From CAYOXM01 sp964407925 (GTDB lineage Bacteria; Patescibacteriota; Patescibacteriia; SG8-24), in assembly GCA_964407925.1 (NCBI GenBank), contig CAYOXM010000027.1, positions 1 to 14,271 of the forward strand: a stretch of DNA of 14,271 nt, read 5' to 3'. The notes beneath the pieces were generated by a model. That model was not told where the DNA came from. It searched no databases and saw nothing but the letters and a program-made list of their open reading frames with translations. Below, in pieces: positions 12,784 to 14,271 of this stretch. Numbering within the stretch: the stretch's first letter is position 1; every line of letters starts with the position of its first letter. The position numbers were made by a program, and so were the translations under genes.

Positions 12784-13626
12784 TCACGCGCCGCGACGCT
12801 GCCGGCAGAGCTCGACCGCGTTTGCGAGGAGCATGGCGACGGTCACGGGGCCTACGCCTCCGGGGACGGGCGTGAGGTGTCCCGCAACGCTCGCGGCGGA
12901 TGCCGGGTCGACGTCGCCGACGGTCTTGCCGCCCACGCGGTTGGTCCCCACGTCGATCACGATGGCCCTCGGCTTGAGCATCGCGCCGGTGACGAAGCCC
13001 GGGCGGCCGATCGCGACGACGAGCACGTCGGCGACACGGGTCTTGTCGGCGATTGTCGCGTCGTCCGGTTGGGCGAACGAGGGTTTCATCCCGCCGAGCG
13101 CGAGCGCGGACTCGAGCGGCGCGTAGAACGCGGGGCTGTTGGCGACGACGAGCGCGGCCTTTCCCGCAAGCGCCTCGCCGGTCGAGCGGATGAGTTCGAG
13201 GACGCCCGCGGCGAGGCCGGGGACGATGCGCGGTCGCCCCTCGCGGAGCAGGCGGACGTTCTCCGCGTGGAAACCGTCGACGTCTTTCGCGGGGTCGATG
13301 GCGGCGATGACGCGGTCTTCGTCGAGGCGGTCGGGCAGGGGGAGTTGGACGAGAATCGCGTCCACGTCTACGCGGGCGTTCAGCGCCGCGACGGAGCGCA
13401 GGACCGACGTCTCGTCGGCGTCCGCGCGAAAAAGCAGTTTCTCGAAGGCGATGCCGATGTCGCGGCAGGCCTTCTCCTTGAGCCGGACGTACAGGTGCGA
13501 CGCGGGGTCGTCGCCGACAAGGACGACGGCGAGGCCGGGGGTCACCCCGAGCTTCGCGAGTTCTGCCTCCGCATCGTCCGTGATGCGGCGTGCCACGGCT
13601 TTTCCGTCGATCGTTTTTGCGCTCAT
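12784..13626 (-). CDS. folD: Methylenetetrahydrofolate dehydrogenase/cyclohydrolase FolD, divergent
   Basis: A 280-residue protein of normal FolD length. The family interconverts 5,10-methylene-, methenyl- and 10-formyl-tetrahydrofolate with NAD(P). Visible catalytic features: Tyr46 and Lys50 in SHLYVRLK, Gln94 in VQLPLP, the KDVDGFH motif (114-120), DVGTNR (225-230) and the C-terminal PVPGGVGPVTVAMLL (253-267). Two family blocks are altered: the PCTP motif after the KDVDGFH region reads VPGLAAG (135-141), and the NADP-binding GRSxxVGxP reads ANSPAFYAP (162-170). The start is supported by GAGGAG (13633-13638) six bases upstream. It lies 13 bases after the glyA stop in the same operon, which links SHMT-made methylene-THF directly to its oxidation. 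Confidence 0.92.
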   Translation of the reverse strand: MSAKTIDGKAVARRITDDAEAELAKLGVTPGLAVVLVGDDPASHLYVRLKEKACRDIGIAFEKLLFRADADETSVLRSVAALNARVDVDAILVQLPLPDRLDEDRVIAAIDPAKDVDGFHAENVRLLREGRPRIVPGLAAGVLELIRSTGEALAGKAALVVANSPAFYAPLESALALGGMKPSFAQPDDATIADKTRVADVLVVAIGRPGFVTGAMLKPRAIVIDVGTNRVGGKTVGDVDPASAASVAGHLTPVPGGVGPVTVAMLLANAVELCRQRRGA

Positions 13627-13639
13627 CGGTCTCTCCTCG

Positions 13640-14271
13640 TTATTGTAAATCCGGATACAGCGGATACCGCGCCGCGAGTTCGCGGACCTCTTTCATCACG
13701 GCAGCCTTCGTCCCGTCGGACGGGTCCTTGAGGACGTGCGCGATAAGTCCCGCGACCGAGCGCATGTCGTCCTCCTTCATTCCGCGCGTGGTGAGCGCAG
13801 GCGTGCCGAGTCGCAGTCCCGACGGGTCCATCGGCTTGCGCGGATCGAACGGGATCATGTTCTTGTTCGTGCAGATGCCGACCTCGTCGAGGACCGTCTC
13901 GGCCATCTTTCCGCCGACGCCGAGCGGGGTGAGGTCGACGAGCGCGAGATGATTGTCCGTCCCGCCCGTGACGATGCGCAGGCCTTCGGCAGTCAGCGCG
14001 TCCGCGAGCGCCGCGGCGTTTTTCACGACCTGTTTCTGATAGTCGACGAACGACGGGTCGAGCGCTTCCTTGAACGCGACCGCCTTCGCCGCGACCACGT
14101 GGTCGAGCGGGCCGCCCTGCATGCCGGGGAACACGGCGGAGTCGATCCGCTGGCTGAGGTTTTTCTTGTCGTCAGGACGCAGGCGGTCCGCCGTGCGGCA
14201 CAGGATCATCGCGCCGCGCGGGCCGCGGAGCGTCTTGTGCGTCGTCGTCGTGACGACGTCCGCGTACGGGA
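13640..14271 (-). CDS. glyA: Serine hydroxymethyltransferase GlyA, 5' part outside the window
   Basis: The C-terminal half of SHMT; the gene enters from the right edge in frame (first full codon at 14269). The first visible residues are PYADVVTTTTHKTLRGPRGA, with the Lys that binds pyridoxal phosphate. Further family blocks: FPGMQGGPLDH (27-37 residues past the ATG at 14209), TGGTDNHL, and a C-terminal GTPALTTRGM. SHMT converts serine plus THF to glycine plus methylene-THF. The internal ATG at 14209 falls after the active-site Lys and is not the start. folD follows after 13 bases. Confidence 0.97.
   Translation of the reverse strand, partial: PYADVVTTTTHKTLRGPRGAMILCRTADRLRPDDKKNLSQRIDSAVFPGMQGGPLDHVVAAKAVAFKEALDPSFVDYQKQVVKNAAALADALTAEGLRIVTGGTDNHLALVDLTPLGVGGKMAETVLDEVGICTNKNMIPFDPRKPMDPSGLRLGTPALTTRGMKEDDMRSVAGLIAHVLKDPSDGTKAAVMKEVRELAARYPLYPDLQ

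Overview
The window is GC-rich bacterial chromosome, gene-dense, using the standard bacterial code: TGA ends several genes (folD, recR, the protease gene, the lipase-like gene), so it is not an SR1/Gracilibacteria-type recoded genome. Small intergenic gaps, several apparently leaderless genes, a membrane-anchored zinc-finger Clp ATPase next to a small conserved-looking membrane protein, and divergent versions of core enzymes suggest a member of the Candidate Phyla Radiation (Patescibacteria). This placement is an inference from style and protein character, not a phylogenetic result.

Layout, left to right. (1) 74-3213 (+): a two-gene operon, a small membrane protein followed by a Clp/Hsp100-type ATPase with an N-terminal CxxCRGIG pair and two membrane helices; several of its functional motifs are altered. 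(2) 3214-4795 (+): a strong promoter, a long structured leader, a 434-residue protein with weak MYG1/DHH-like character, and a strong terminator. (3) 4847-6843 (+): a WecA/MraY-type polyprenyl-phosphate sugar-1-phosphate transferase, a membrane-anchored DUF192 protein, and rplU with its own promoter and terminator. (4) 6848-10264 (-): dnaB, then ybaB and recR (recR is cut by a run of 100 N), then a trypsin-like serine protease without a signal peptide. (5) 10325-11051 (-): a lipase-like alpha/beta hydrolase, divergent from (6) 11057-12226 (+): an aromatic-amino-acid-type permease. (7) 12255-12774 (+): a small unknown protein behind another strong promoter. (8) 12784-14271 (-): folD and the 3' part of glyA, two consecutive steps of one-carbon metabolism in one operon.

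Most genes are housekeeping: replication (DnaB), recombinational repair (RecR, YbaB), translation (L21), envelope glycan synthesis (GT4) and folate one-carbon flux (GlyA, FolD). The most unusual content is the Clp-like ATPase operon, a FolD with altered cofactor and substrate loops, a set of three promoters sharing an identical T7-GC spacer end, a long structured leader before the 434-residue gene, and a paired AGAGGTT repeat between dnaB and ybaB. I see no mobile element, tRNA, rRNA or CRISPR array. No intergenic stretch exceeds 300 bases; the longest, 3214-3423, holds a promoter and a structured leader.
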